Made by a program: the position numbers and the translations under genes
Assembly: GCF_910594005.1 (NCBI RefSeq)
Contig: NC_057816.1
Coordinates: forward strand, 41,316,797-41,380,796
DNA length: 64,000 bases
From: Cervus elaphus
Lineage: Eukaryota > Chordata > Mammalia > Artiodactyla > Cervidae
Direction: 5' to 3'
Notes under the pieces: generated by a model
Told to the model about the DNA's origin: nothing
Databases searched by the model: none
The model's input: only the letters and a program-made list of their open reading frames with translations
Shown: piece after piece, positions 1 to 9,467 of the stretch
How the letters are laid out: each line of letters starts with the position of its first letter
How positions within the stretch are numbered: position 1 is the stretch's first letter

Positions 1-206
1 TGGGCATGTGAAACCCCTTAGTTTAGACCAGCCTATTAGCAGCTGGTGTTGCCCACTACAGTCTGTCTGTAAAAACTCTGTAACCCCTTTGTTCGGGTCT
101 CAGAGCTTGGAGTGTTAACCCCTCGCGGCCCGCTGGCGTAATAAACCTGAGTTCTCCAACTCTCCGCCTGCGGAGCTTGGATTCCCGAGTACTGGTTTCC
201 GCAACA
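1..206 (+). mobile_element. 3' part of an endogenous-retrovirus-type LTR, cut by the window start
   Basis: The stretch has the layout of a U3-R-U5 end: a pyrimidine-rich run, an AATAAA polyadenylation signal at 140-145, a GC-rich U5-like part and a terminal CA at 205-206. The left end lies outside the window, so it cannot be said whether this is a solo LTR or the end of a longer provirus. No retroviral coding sequence follows. The family is probably a ruminant class I ERV, but that is inference. Confidence 0.6.
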
Positions 207-957
207 CCATGTTTATAAATTACTACTTTTCAGTATCTAGTTATTTGTGTATATACTCAGGAACCATTGGTAGATTGAACAAATAAATGAATGATTAAAT
301 ATCATGAATTTACGTCCTGAGCTGCTACTGGTCCATGGCAGTGGGTTATGGCCTAGTGTGGGGTGACCAGCTGACCTGGTCTTTGCCCAGGACTGGTGAA
401 TTTCCTGGGGATTTGGGACTTTCAGTACTTGCCTTGGGGATGAGTTGGTCACCTACCCATAAAACTCTTTTAATGTGGATGTCCAACCCTCCCAGCTTGC
501 AGAGGCATTAGTTCAACAAACACGTGTTGCAGTCTTCCTCCGCGCCAAGTGATGGTCTAGAGATGAGAGACACGTCGTCTCTGCCCTTGGGTACGTTATG
601 CTGAAATGTTAGTCAACTGTTAAGCTTTATGCTGGGCCTGGTGCTGCAGCAATGAGAGACATCCCTCCCAAGCTCTCAACCAGGCTCCACACTGCCCACC
701 TTCTCAGCATCCCGGTCCGAGCCAGCAGCACGCCTGCGCCCCTTTCTCCTTCCCTCTCTTGCTCATTCTACTCTGCATGTTCCCTCTAGTATAAGCCATT
801 CCAGGTGTCAAAGCTCCTAATGAGTTCTGGCAGAAACAAACACTCGGCAGTTCTGGGACTGGAAAACCATCTCAGAGAGTGAGTTATCAAGCTATTTCCC
901 TTCTTTTGCTAAAGGCCGAGAGGTCCAGATTGTGAGATTAGCAGAGAGGACCTAGCT
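207..957. other. Stretch without a gene; weak L2-like traces
   Basis: No convincing coding region. Around 505-700 there are two diverged passages that read like antisense L2 3' ends (AACAAACA, then a shared-origin phrase around GCAATGAGAGACA). The rest is not recognised. Confidence 0.3.
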
Positions 958-1140
958 CTCTGCTTTTTATAAAATTTAAAAAGCTATGCAATATTGTGTT
1001 AGTTTCAGGCATATAGCTTCAGATTCTTTTCCATTATAAGCTATTATAAGATACTGAATACCGTTCCCAGTGCTATAATATGGTAAATCCTGTTGCTTGC
1101 CTACTTTATATAGAATGGTGTGTTTGTTAGTTTGTATGGG
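958..1140 (-). mobile_element. Old artiodactyl L1 3' UTR fragment
   Basis: The order of phrases (TTGTGTTAGTTTCAGGC, a CATTATAAG stretch, then AATACCGTTCCCAGTGCTATA) is that of the antisense L1 3' UTR common in artiodactyls. The same phrases recur at 11866-12735 and 59805-60029. It is truncated, carries no ORF, and abuts the SINE target at its right end. Confidence 0.65.
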
Positions 1141-1177
1141 ATTAACAGATATGAATCTCAGCTTTTTGATTCAACTT

Positions 1178-1377
1178 TCCTAGTAGCTCAGATGGTAAAG
1201 AATCTGCCTGCAGTGTAGGAGACCTGGGTTCAAACCCTGGGTTGGGAAGATCCCCTGGAGAAGAAAATGGCAACCCACTCCAGTATCCTTGTCTGGGAAA
1301 TCCCATGGACAGAAGAGCCTGGTGGGCTACAGTCCATGGGGTTGGACACAACTTAGAGACTAATACTTTCAACACTC
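1178..1377 (+). mobile_element. Bov-tA SINE
   Basis: tRNA(Glu)-derived head with a Pol III box A-like (TAGCTCAGATGG) and box B-like (GGTTCAAACCC) motif, followed by the BovB-like body. It is flanked by a perfect 13-bp target-site duplication TTTGATTCAACTT at 1165-1177 and 1378-1390. Confidence 0.93.
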
Positions 1378-1390
1378 TTTGATTCAACTT

Positions 1391-1852
1391 GGGGTGAGCA
1401 TACATGCTTCCAGATTTTCATTACACAATATCATTAGCTCCTTATGCCACCTGCTCCCAGGGGATGTTCCTGAAGGAGGAGTAGAGAGACTGGAAGTAAA
1501 AAAGTGCAGCCAATTCTCTGAGCCTGACCAGCCTGCAGAGTTACTCACGGGAGAAAAAGGATGAGCGGCTGCAGACCCTTCTGAGTGGTGAGCAGGGCCG
1601 GGAGGCGTGTGTGGGTCTCCTGCTGGGGGCCTCAGTTTCCTCTCTGAAAAAGAACTCCTCAGAATCCAACCCACAGGGGTAACTCATACCCTCAAGCCAC
1701 ATCCATGCCCTCAAGCATAATTCAGACCACTGGGATTGTATGTAAGTGGAAACAGGGCAGGACCCTGTTATTTCTCCTATGCAAGGTAACTGGGTTCAAA
1801 CTGACTTCAATATGGTTTAGTGCTTAGAAGAAAAGCTTTCTTTTAGCTTAAT
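1391..1852. other. Stretch without a gene
   Basis: A 96-codon minus-strand frame and a 61-codon plus-strand frame overlap here, but neither resembles a known protein and neither has supporting splice or promoter signals. No repeat family recognised. Confidence 0.3.
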
Positions 1853-2058
1853 TTGTTGTTGTTGCTTAGTTGTAAGACTCTTTGGGGACCCCATGGACTG
1901 TAGCCCGCCAGGTTCCTCTGCCCAGGGGATTCTCCAGGCAAGAATAGTGGAGTGGGTTGCCATGCCCTCCTCCAAAGGCTCTTCCTGACCCAGGGATGGA
2001 ATCTGCATCTCCTGCATTGGCAGGCGAATTCTTTACCGCTGAGCCCCCAGGGAAGCCC
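1853..2058 (-). mobile_element. Bov-tA SINE
   Basis: Full-length antisense copy: a GTTGTTGTTGCTTAG tail at the left, the BovB-like body, then the complement of the tRNA-like head ending in GGGAAGCCC at the right. Diverged at several sites (for example AAGACTCTTTGGGGACC in the body). No clear TSD seen. Confidence 0.9.
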
Positions 2059-2395
2059 GCCAGCCCATATTAGACACAATGATATGGACTTGGCTGGCCT
2101 CCAGGTCCCATAGCCCTGCCCTCTGCCTTCCCCATCCTCCTCCATAGTGGGGCGGGCAGAGTCTTTTACCAATGAAGTACCAGGAAAGCACCTTTAGCCT
2201 AAGGGGACTGTCCTATTTGCTGACCTGTTCCATCAGTCTGGCATGGTCTGTCCACAGACCTGTGCTAATTTCAAGTCTCAGCCTAGATGCTGTGACAAGC
2301 CTCATGAAGCTTCCCCATCTAAGCAAGGCAAACTTGAAGGCTCTTTCTTCTCCATGCTCCTGGCACGAGGCCCTTCAATTCTGCATTTTCTCTTC
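2059..2395. other. Stretch without a gene
   Basis: Nothing recognised. A 91-codon plus-strand frame (2172-2447) runs into the next SINE and has no family resemblance. Confidence 0.3.
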
Positions 2396-2540
2396 AGGCT
2401 GCGTGCGTGCGTGCCAAGTCACTCCAGTTGTGTCTGACTCTTTGTGACCCCATGGACTGTAGCCCACCAGGCTCCTCTGTCCAAGGGATTCTCCAGGCAA
2501 GAATACTGGAGTGGTTTGCTGTGCCCTCCTCCTCAGATTC
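2396..2540 (-). mobile_element. Bov-tA SINE lacking its tRNA-like head
   Basis: Starts with a short GTGC-repeat tail (2401-2413) and continues through the body up to the CCCTCCTCC phrase, then breaks off before the tRNA(Glu)-like part. It is therefore 5'-truncated in its own orientation. Confidence 0.85.
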
Positions 2541-2715
2541 CATGTCACCGGTCAGATCCAAAACCTGGTGGTGAGGGAGGTAAGGTATGCAGACATCTGT
2601 AAATAGTTGCGCTGAGTCCTTGGGAAGAAGCGACCAAAAAGATATATTCAAACTGGATCCAAGTGCCAAGAACCAAAACTCTTTGGGAGAGCTTCCAGGA
2701 AATCAGGCTGAGAAT

Positions 2716-2902
2716 TTAGTTAGTTCAGTTGCTCAGTCATGTCCGACTCTTTGTGACCCCATGAATCGCAGCATGCCAGGCTTCCCTGTCCATCACCAAC
2801 TCCTGGAGTTTACTCAAACTCATGTCCGTTGAGTCGGTGATGCCATCCAGCCATCTCATCCCCTGTCGTCCCCTTCTCCTCCCACCTTCAGTCTTTCCCA
2901 GC
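2716..2902 (-). mobile_element. BovB LINE 3'-end fragment
   Basis: Begins with the complement of the BovB 3' tail (AGTTAGTTCAGTTGCTCAGTC) and runs about 185 bp into the end of the reverse-transcriptase reading frame, including the ACTCATGTCCGTTGAGTC phrase. Strongly 5'-truncated. Confidence 0.9.
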
Positions 2903-3147
2903 GTCAGGAGGGGTGTTTAAGGTAGGACAGTGACACCTAGTGGTGGAAGAAGGACTACCTGGCTTCAGGCTCCCGATCCAGCTCATCACTGGTGAGTCCG
3001 CGGACAGGTTGGGATTCTGGAAGGACTCCATCCAGGAGCCGGTGGGCAGGAAGCGCTCCGCCCGCAAGACCTCTGGTCTCTAAAGTGGAATGGATGGGCT
3101 GACTGTCAAAACCACAAATACCATTCCTATAGTCAGTGATGCTGTGT

Positions 3148-3372
3148 GTTGTTTAGTCGCTCAGTTGTGTCCAACTTTTTTTGCGATTCTATGGCCTGTA
3201 GCCCACCAGGTTCCTTGGTCCATGGGATTCTCCAGGCAAGAATACTGGAGTGGGTTGCCATTTCCTTCTCCAGGGGATCTTCCCGACCCAGGGATCGAAC
3301 CTGAGTCTCCTGCTCTGGCAGGCAGATTTTATTTTATTTTTTTTTTACCACGGAGCCACCAGGAAAGCTCAC
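3148..3372 (-). mobile_element. Bov-tA SINE with a T-rich expansion
   Basis: Full-length antisense copy flanked by an 11-bp TSD TGATGCTGTGT (3137-3147 and 3373-3383). Inside the tRNA-like head, where related copies have a short ATTCTTTACC, this one has a run of T with interspersed A at about 3328-3349. Confidence 0.93.
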
Positions 3373-4779
3373 TGATGCTGTGTTCTCCACTTAAACATTG
3401 TTTAAACGTTCTTACTACAGTTAAACGCACATACACACCAATTCTGTGGCAGGGCCACATTAGATGACCATAGAGTCCCCTGTTCAACCCTCCTTGAGCC
3501 CAGAGAGTGAAGAGTGAAAAAACACCAACTGAAATGCACAGCCAAGTAGCCCCAGAGCCTGACGTTGAATCCAGGTCTGCTGATACTCAGAAAGACATCT
3601 TTCCTCCCCATAATTCTTCCTCTCCTGAAGGCAGGGCAAACCGACTTCAGTAGGGTGGGGTTATGTTAACGTGAAACTAAGACCAACTTGGCGAAGAACA
3701 AAACAACACGGGGGGAAACTTTGAAGCTGTGTCCAAGGGGAGTCACACCTTCTCTGTCTGAAGAATGGAAGGAGGGGTGGGATCAAGCCCATGCTCTCTA
3801 CCTCTGCATGCACCCAGCACCTGCCTTCTTCCCCCTGATTTCTCAGGACCGAGAGCTACTGTTTGTGTCCTTGCCCGAAGGACCGATCTGATGGTCCACA
3901 CTAATAAGATGCTGCAGTGGATTCTTGGTAAGGGCAGCGGTGGGAAGCCTGGAAAGAGTTAGCGTCACCCGAGAGGCTCAGGCACCTACAGGGAGGGTGT
4001 TGGTTATCTCACCCCAGTCTGCAGGAAGTGGTGCGGTGGATCGAAGGCCACCATGTCCAATGTGAGAGGAGCTTGGGCTGGGGGCTGGGAGGGGATTCGC
4101 AGAGGGACTCCTGGCCGAGGGGCTCTGGCCGGGGGAGCCTGGCCTTTGCTGCGGGCGGAGCTGGGCCGCTGAGTCATCTTCAGGGGCCTCCTGGGGCCTG
4201 GCACAGAGCCCAGGCTCCGGGAACGTCCCTGTGGCCCCTCCCTTGACTCCAGTTTCCCACAATGTTCGCTTTTCTGCCACACGCGTGCATTTCCATCTCA
4301 GCCGAGGTGTCTGTCTGGTTTGGTTTTTCAATTGGCTTCTCCCTGAGACACAGATTCTCTCATCATCCTCAGTTCCTCCTCCCCCACAGGCTGTCCCAGG
4401 CTCCACGGTGGGAACAAGTAGGGAGCCTATGTCTCCTGCTTCCAGCAAAACTTGTTGCTGCAAACTCAGAGCGGAAAATGGTGCTTGATCTAAACTTGCC
4501 AAAAGCGCATGGTGGGATGATGTGCCACCAGGATGCTCCGGGGAGGTGTTCTTGCTGTTTCTCTAGGGTCCTCCTTCTGGGTGGCTATTTGGTTATTCTT
4601 TCTTGCAGTAGATAGAACTTTTAATTTAGTGATTTTTTTCCTAATATACATGAAAATGTAAGCATTTCAAAGACATGAAGGTGTGGAAATAGATGATTTG
4701 TTTGTCATTCAATGTAGCAAAGAGATGTATATTTGGCTAACTGATACAAGACTAAATTCAAATTAAGAGACACTTCTGT
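3373..4779. other. Non-repetitive stretch with a GC-rich core; no gene proven
   Basis: No interspersed repeat is recognised over 1.4 kb. The part around 3970-4260 is GC-rich with a dozen or so CpGs, a G-quadruplex motif and an AP-1-like TGAGTCA at 4170-4176. It also holds the longest frame not made of repeat sequence, 174 codons on the minus strand (3978-4502), Ser/Pro-rich in its C-terminal half. I do not recognise that protein and see no reason beyond openness to call it a gene; GC-rich DNA has few chance stops. Confidence 0.35.
4075..4094 (+). other. Potential G-quadruplex motif
   Basis: Four G-runs of 3, 5, 3 and 4 separated by CT, CT and A fit the usual quadruplex pattern. It lies in the GC-rich core of the non-repetitive stretch. 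Folding is inferred only. Confidence 0.5.
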
Positions 4780-4925
4780 GCATCTTCACTATGTTCAACA
4801 CTTTATGTGCATTTTATCATTAAATCTACAGAAATACTTAGAGGTAGACAATTTTCCCAATTTGTAGTTGAGAAAACTGACACTCAGCTACTTGCCTAAA
4901 ATCACATACAGGTTGTAAGATTCTT
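4780..4925 (-). mobile_element. MIR SINE fragment
   Basis: Diverged antisense MIR core: a TTTATCATTAAATCTACAG passage followed by AGTTGAGAAAACTGACACTCAG and TTGCCTAAAATCACATA, the MIR phrases for oligo-pyrimidine, fraction of gagaaactgag and accttggccaag in reverse. Ancient and without TSD. Confidence 0.65.
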
Positions 4926-4983
4926 GAGGGTAAGACCCTTGTGTTATTTCCTGCTCTCCCATTTGTCTCCTGGTACATGACAA

Positions 4984-5026
4984 AGATGATGGTGGTTAAT
5001 GATGATGGTGAAGGTGATGATGATGA
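4984..5026. repeat. Imperfect GAT/GGT-rich simple repeat
   Basis: Interrupted GATGATGGT units run for about 40 bp between two MIR remnants. Confidence 0.7.
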
Positions 5027-5184
5027 AAAATGACTCTAAGATGGGAGGTCTCCATTATACCGCTGATTCTTTTACTCTGTCCCCAGGTATAGTCTGCACA
5101 GAACTCTTCCCATTGGAACTCTTTGGAATATACCTCACCTTACCTCCGTATCAGGATAAGATGATTGTGTTCTGATTCTATTCT

Positions 5185-5330
5185 TGTCTTAGTTTCTTTA
5201 TCTGTAAAATGGGAATAAAAATATGACTTTAGGGAAAGTGAGACATAAATGTGCATCAGATGTGAAAATCCTTTGTGAGTTGGTAATCATCAAACAAATG
5301 AAAGGTTTTATTTCTATTAACACTCTGATA
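5185..5330 (+). mobile_element. MIR SINE fragment
   Basis: Contains the sense MIR phrase TTTCTTTATCTGTAAAATGGGA at its left side followed by an A/T-rich diverged tail. Only the central and 3' parts are visible. Confidence 0.55.
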
Positions 5331-5478
5331 TTAAATAATAATAATGGCCATACCTATGTGAGAGGTGGACTCCATTTTCCTCACTGAGGGCATAAAGCAA
5401 AACTTATCTATATTCCATGCTTGTATCTTGATATTTTAAAGGCAGAAACGGACAATTTTAAGCTACTCTATTCTTCTC

Positions 5479-5713
5479 TTGGGGCTTGCCCACTGGCTCA
5501 GTGGAAAAGGATCCACCTACAATATAGGAGACACAGGAGATGTGGGTTCGATCTCTGGATGGGGAAGATCCCCTGGAGGAGGGCATGGCAACCCACTCCA
5601 GTATTCTTGCCTGGAGAATCCCGTGGACAGAGGAGCCTGGTGGGCCACAGTCCATGGGGTCACAAAGAGTTGGACATGACTGAAGTGACGGGAATACACG
5701 CACGCACTCAGGC
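5479..5713 (+). mobile_element. Bov-tA SINE
   Basis: Full-length sense copy, flanked by a 9-bp TSD ATTCTTCTC (5470-5478 and 5714-5722). The tRNA-like head keeps a box B-like GGTTCGATC. Confidence 0.93.
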
Positions 5714-5722
5714 ATTCTTCTC

Positions 5723-6545
5723 CTGACAAAGTTGAACTGTCAAGCCTATTTACTTGCTGTGGATGAGAAAAACTTTGAACATCTGAAGCTATATATTGCA
5801 TTCTTAATATTACAACAGTAATTACCCTCTGCCCCCCTATGGATGGTTGCCTTGGGTTGTCCATAAAGGAGGCTGAAGGCACCCCTTTTATACATTACAG
5901 TGCTATTAATCAAAGTATGGTGTTTGACTTGTGCTTGTTGATGACTTTTTATTACTAGCTGAAAAATAAACATTTAGAAGTTCACAGTAAAGCATCTAGA
6001 AGCGTTGTATAGCAACTTCACAGAGTTAGTTTTATGTCCGTTGAATCTAATACTAAAAAAAGTGTGGCTTGCATTTTGTCTTTTTTATTTAGCATTTTAG
6101 CAATACATTTTGATTGTGTTTTCCAAAAACATGTACATACGACGGATTGGAATCTAAAAAGAAAGGTCATTTATTCCTGGTCGTTTGAGAAGTCTTGCTT
6201 TATATCTGAAAAGGAGGGGTGGAGTTTCTAGTCATTTATGCCGAGGCTCCTTCTTGGAGCTGTGCAAATGTGCTTTTCTTTTTCTTAGGTCTCTAAGACC
6301 TAAGAGATACTGTCAAAAACACACCCTGAGGGATGGTCAGAAACTTGGGTTTGGCCATAAATGTCCCATACAGTCTTCCCAGGGAAGTAGATGCTAACTA
6401 ACTACCTTGTATTTGCAGACTCAAATAGGCCATTTTCGTTATTGTTTCCTCAAGATCAGAGTTCGCTCCGTGGTGACTCCTGGCTGTCACTTCCAGATGC
6501 ATAAATAACTGGCCGTGGTTTCAAGATGTGGCTCACTGGGTACCT
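5723..6545. other. Stretch without a gene
   Basis: AT-rich and mostly unrecognised; short frames only. A short perfect inverted repeat occurs at 6283-6305. Confidence 0.3.
6283..6305. repeat. Perfect 10-bp inverted repeat with 3-nt loop
   Basis: TCTTAGGTCT and AGACCTAAGA are exact complements separated by CTA. The DNA or an RNA copy could form a tight hairpin. No following T-run or other context marks it as a functional RNA element. Confidence 0.75.
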
Positions 6546-6631
6546 CTTTACCATGAAACGAGGAAACCGGGGCTCAGAGAGGTTGAGTGACTTGTCCTAG
6601 GCACACGGTTCTTATAGCTTAGAACCAAGAT
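6546..6631 (-). mobile_element. MIR SINE fragment, interrupted by L1
   Basis: The phrase GAGGAAACCGGGGCTCAGAG followed by GTGACTTGTCCTAGG is an antisense MIR core. Its right end is the target site of the neighbouring L1 insertion. Confidence 0.65.
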
Positions 6632-6645
6632 TTAAACCCAGCTCT

Positions 6646-7299
6646 GTTTTCTTTTTTTTATTTTTATTTTTAAAAAAATTAATTAATTTATTTTAATTGG
6701 AGGCTAATTACTTTTTAATGTTGTAGTGGGTTTTGCCATACATTGATATGAATCAGCCGTGGGTGTGCATGTGTTCCCCATCCTGAACCCCCCTCCCAAC
6801 TCCCTCCCCATCCCATCCCTCAGGGTCATCCCAGTGCACCAGCCCTGAGCACCCTGCCTCATGCATTGAACCTGGGCTGGCAATCTATTTCACATATGGT
6901 AATATATATGTTTCAATGCTATTCTCTCAAATCATCCCACCCTCGCCTCCTCCCACAGAATCCAAAAGTTTGTTCTTTACACCTGTGTCTCTTTTGCTGT
7001 CTCATGTATATGGTCATCGTTACCATCTTTCTTAATTCCATATATATGCATTAATATACTGTATTAGTGTTTTTCTTTCTGGCTTACTTCAGTCTGTATA
7101 ATAGGCTCCAGTTTCATCCACCTCATTAGAACTGACTCAAATGTATTCTTTTTAGTGGCTGAGTAATATTCCGTTGTGTATATGTACCACAGCTTTCTTA
7201 TCCATTCATCTGTTGATAGATATCTAGGTCGCTTCCATGTCCTCGCTGTTGTAAACAGTGCTGTGATGAACACTGGGGTACATGTGTCTCTTTCAATTC
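6646..7299 (-). mobile_element. 5'-truncated L1 LINE with TSD
   Basis: An antisense L1 3' end: T-rich tail at the left, C-rich 3' UTR (6775-6830, G-rich on the coding strand), then the end of ORF2. A perfect 14-bp TSD TTAAACCCAGCTCT flanks it at 6632-6645 and 7300-7313. About 650 bp remain of an element that is 6 kb or more when whole. Confidence 0.93.
7064..7299 (-). pseudogene. C-terminal fragment of L1 ORF2
   Basis: On the minus strand the truncated L1 encodes the end of the ORF2 protein: residues reading RDTCTPVFITALF, TDEWIRKLWYIYTTEYYSA and LMRWMKLEPI, the typical ruminant L1 C-terminus. The endonuclease and reverse-transcriptase domains are missing because the copy is 5'-truncated. 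It is dead on arrival and is not expected to be expressed. The stop codon lies at 7064-7066. Confidence 0.85.
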
Positions 7300-7596
7300 T
7301 TAAACCCAGCTCTTTTTTCCCCAAGAGCACATGATCTTCCTAATTTACCACAATAAGTCATTTTGGTGAAATGAGACAGATTCCCCAGGTTCCTCAGGGC
7401 ATCACACAGAAAGAGTTGAGAGTCCTACAGGGAAGAAGAGAACAGGGGCATGCAGGAGGTGAGAAGTGACGATAAGTGGATAGAGGGAGATGTAATTGTT
7501 ATGGGTTGACTACATGCCCCCCTCTAGAAATTCTTGTATTGACATTCTAGCTCCAATACTTCACAATGTGACTTTATTTGGACACAGGGTCTTTTC

Positions 7597-7755
7597 TCAG
7601 CCTTAGTTCAGTCGTTCAGTTGGGTCTGACTCTTTGTGACCCCATGGACTGGAGCATGCCAGACCTCCCTGTCCATCACCAACTCCCAGAGTTTACTCAG
7701 ACTCATGTCCATTGAGTCGGTGATGCCACCCAGCCATCTCATCCTCTGGTCTTTT
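7597..7755 (-). mobile_element. BovB LINE 3'-end fragment inside the MaLR LTR
   Basis: About 155 bp of antisense BovB, from the TTCAGTCGTTCAG tail to CATCTCATCCTCTGG. The 8-base phrase GGTCTTTT occurs on both sides (7588-7595 and 7748-7755) and may be the TSD. Confidence 0.88.
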
Positions 7756-7786
7756 CAGAGGTAATCAAATTAAAATGAGGTCATTA

Positions 7787-7996
7787 ACTGTGTGCTTAGT
7801 CGTTCAGTCATGTCCAACTCTTTGTAGCCCCATGGACTGTAGCCCGCCAGGCTCCTCTGTCCATGGGATTCTCCAGGCAAGAATACTTGAGTGGGTAGTG
7901 GTTACCTTTTCCAGGGGATCTTACCAACCCAGGGGTCGAACCCAGGTCTCCCGCATTGCAGGCAAATTCTTTCCACCTGAGCCACCAGGGAAGCCC
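7787..7996 (-). mobile_element. Bov-tA SINE inside the MaLR LTR
   Basis: Full-length antisense copy with a 10-bp TSD GAGGTCATTA at 7777-7786 and 7997-8006. The TSD sequence is itself part of the LTR, which proves the order of insertion. Confidence 0.94.
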
Positions 7997-8227
7997 GAGG
8001 TCATTAGGATGGACCTTAATCCAATCTCATTGGTGAAAAAGGGGAAGCTTGGAAGCAGATCCAGACAGAGGACAACGATGTGAGGAGCCACGGGGGGAAG
8101 GTGGCCCCTCTACAGCCAGGGAGAAACTGCAGTGTCGGGCCTTTCCTCACAGCTATCAGAAGGAGCCAGCCCTGCTGACCCCCGATCTCAGACGTCCAGT
8201 CTCCAAAGTTGTTTCTGCTGTTGAAGC

Positions 8228-8716
8228 TGTTGCAGGAAGCAGGACCCCTTTCAGGGCCTGAGAGTGGGCTCCTGTCTAACACTCAGAAATGAATTGTCCG
8301 AGAAGGCACACATGCTGCAAAGCAGGAGACTTTACTGGGAAGGGCGCCTGGCGGAGAGCCGGAGGGTGAGGGAGCCCGGGAGGTCTGCTCTGCTCTGCGG
8401 CTCGCGGTTTCGGGGTTCTGGTGATGGGGTTAGTTTCCAGCTGGTCTCTGGCCCATCACTCTGACTCAGGTCCTTCCCGGCTCTGTGAGCATCTCTCAGC
8501 CAAGACGGATTCCAGCGAGGAGGACTCTGGGAGGTCGGTTAGACGTGTGGATTGGCCTCCCCATCTCCTTTTGACCGTTCCCAGATTCCCCCAGTCGGTG
8601 GTCACTGGTTAGTGCTGAGTGCCTTACCAGGACCTCCTATTCTAAAATAACTCGTGCAAGTGGCTACCAGCTTGCCTGGCCAGGGAGGGTAGTTTCCGTC
8701 AGCGTTTCCCTTAACA
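8228..8716 (-). mobile_element. Solo ERV LTR (class I-like) inside the MaLR LTR
   Basis: A 489-bp insertion begins TG (8228) and ends CA (8716) with the flanking tetranucleotide AAGC on both sides (8224-8227 and 8717-8720), the 4-bp TSD usual for class I (gamma-type) elements. On the minus strand a decayed polyadenylation signal is seen near 8330 (AGTAAAGTCTC). No internal retroviral sequence remains, so this is a solo LTR left by recombination. Confidence 0.78.
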
Positions 8717-8803
8717 AAGCCACCCAGTCTGGGGTACTTTGTTACAGCAGCCCCGGCAAACTAATACAGACAGCCTAGACTAAAAAGCGTTCTGCAGAGC
8801 CCT

Positions 8804-9458
8804 CGGTTCAGTTCAGTTCAGTCGCTCGGTTGTGTCCGACTCTTTGTGACCCCATGGACTGCAGCACGCCCAGCTTCCCTGTCCATCACCAACTCCTGGA
8901 GCTAATTCAAACTCATGTCCATTGAGTCAGTGATGCCATCCAACCATCTCATCCTCTGTTGTCCCCTTCTCCTCCTGCCTTCAATCTTTCCCAGAATCAG
9001 GGTCTTTTCAAATGAGTCAGTTCTTCACATCAGGTAGCCAAAGTATGGTGTTTCAGCTTCAGCATCAGTCCTTCCAATGAATAGTCAGGACTGATTTCCT
9101 TTAGGATTCACTGGTTTGATCTTGCAGTCCAAGGGACTCTCAAGAGTCTTCTCCAATACCACAGTTCAAAAGCATCAATTCTCTGATGCTCAGCTTTCCT
9201 TATAGCGCAACTCGCACATCCATACATTTCTACTGGAAAAACCATAGCCTTGACTAGATGGACCTTTGTTGACAAAGTAATGTCTCTGCTTTTTAATATG
9301 CTCTCTAGGTTGGTCATAGCTTTTCTTCCAAGGAGCAAGCGTCTTTTAATTTCATGGCTGCAGTCACCATCTGCAGTGATTTTGGAGCCCTCCAAAATAA
9401 AGTCTGCCACTGTTTCCACTGTTTCCCCATCTATTTGCCATGAAGTGATCTGCCATGA
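8804..9458 (-). mobile_element. BovB LINE 3' part
   Basis: 655 bp of antisense BovB covering the tail and the C-terminal part of the reverse-transcriptase frame. Flanked by a perfect 9-bp TSD CAGAGCCCT (8795-8803 and 9459-9467). The longest surviving frame on the minus strand (9108-9419) encodes a BovB C-terminal segment (SHEIKRRLLLGRKAMTNLES). Confidence 0.95.
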
Positions 9459-9467
9459 CAGAGCCCT

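Larger units (their letters stand above)
7497..8768 (+). mobile_element. MaLR (MLT1-like) LTR, split by three insertions
   Basis: Pieces in order at 7497-7596, 7756-7786, 7997-8227 and 8717-8768 join into one LTR-like sequence starting TGTTATGGGTTGA and ending ACTAATACA. Key phrases are CACAATGTGACTTTATTTGG, TAAAATGAGGTCATTA, CTTAATCCAATC and CCACCCAGTCTGGGG, typical of mammalian MaLR LTRs. A BovB fragment, a Bov-tA SINE and an ERV LTR interrupt it. The exact subfamily is not claimed. Confidence 0.6.

Noticed and set aside
1..206. Complete provirus at the left edge
   Set aside because: Only the end of an LTR is in the window and no gag, pol or env-like sequence follows it.
1142..1405. Minus-strand frame with a protein-like sequence (and dozens like it, such as 5517-5882, 36296-36607, 60047-60403)
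   Set aside because: They are translations of Bov-tA SINEs; the same peptides recur at every SINE (for example GRSPGEGNGNPLQYSCLEN or QEYWSGLPFPSPGDLP).
3978..4502. 174-codon minus-strand frame as a host gene
   Set aside because: No recognised domain, low-complexity composition, GC-rich DNA, and no splice or promoter evidence. Kept only as a finding.
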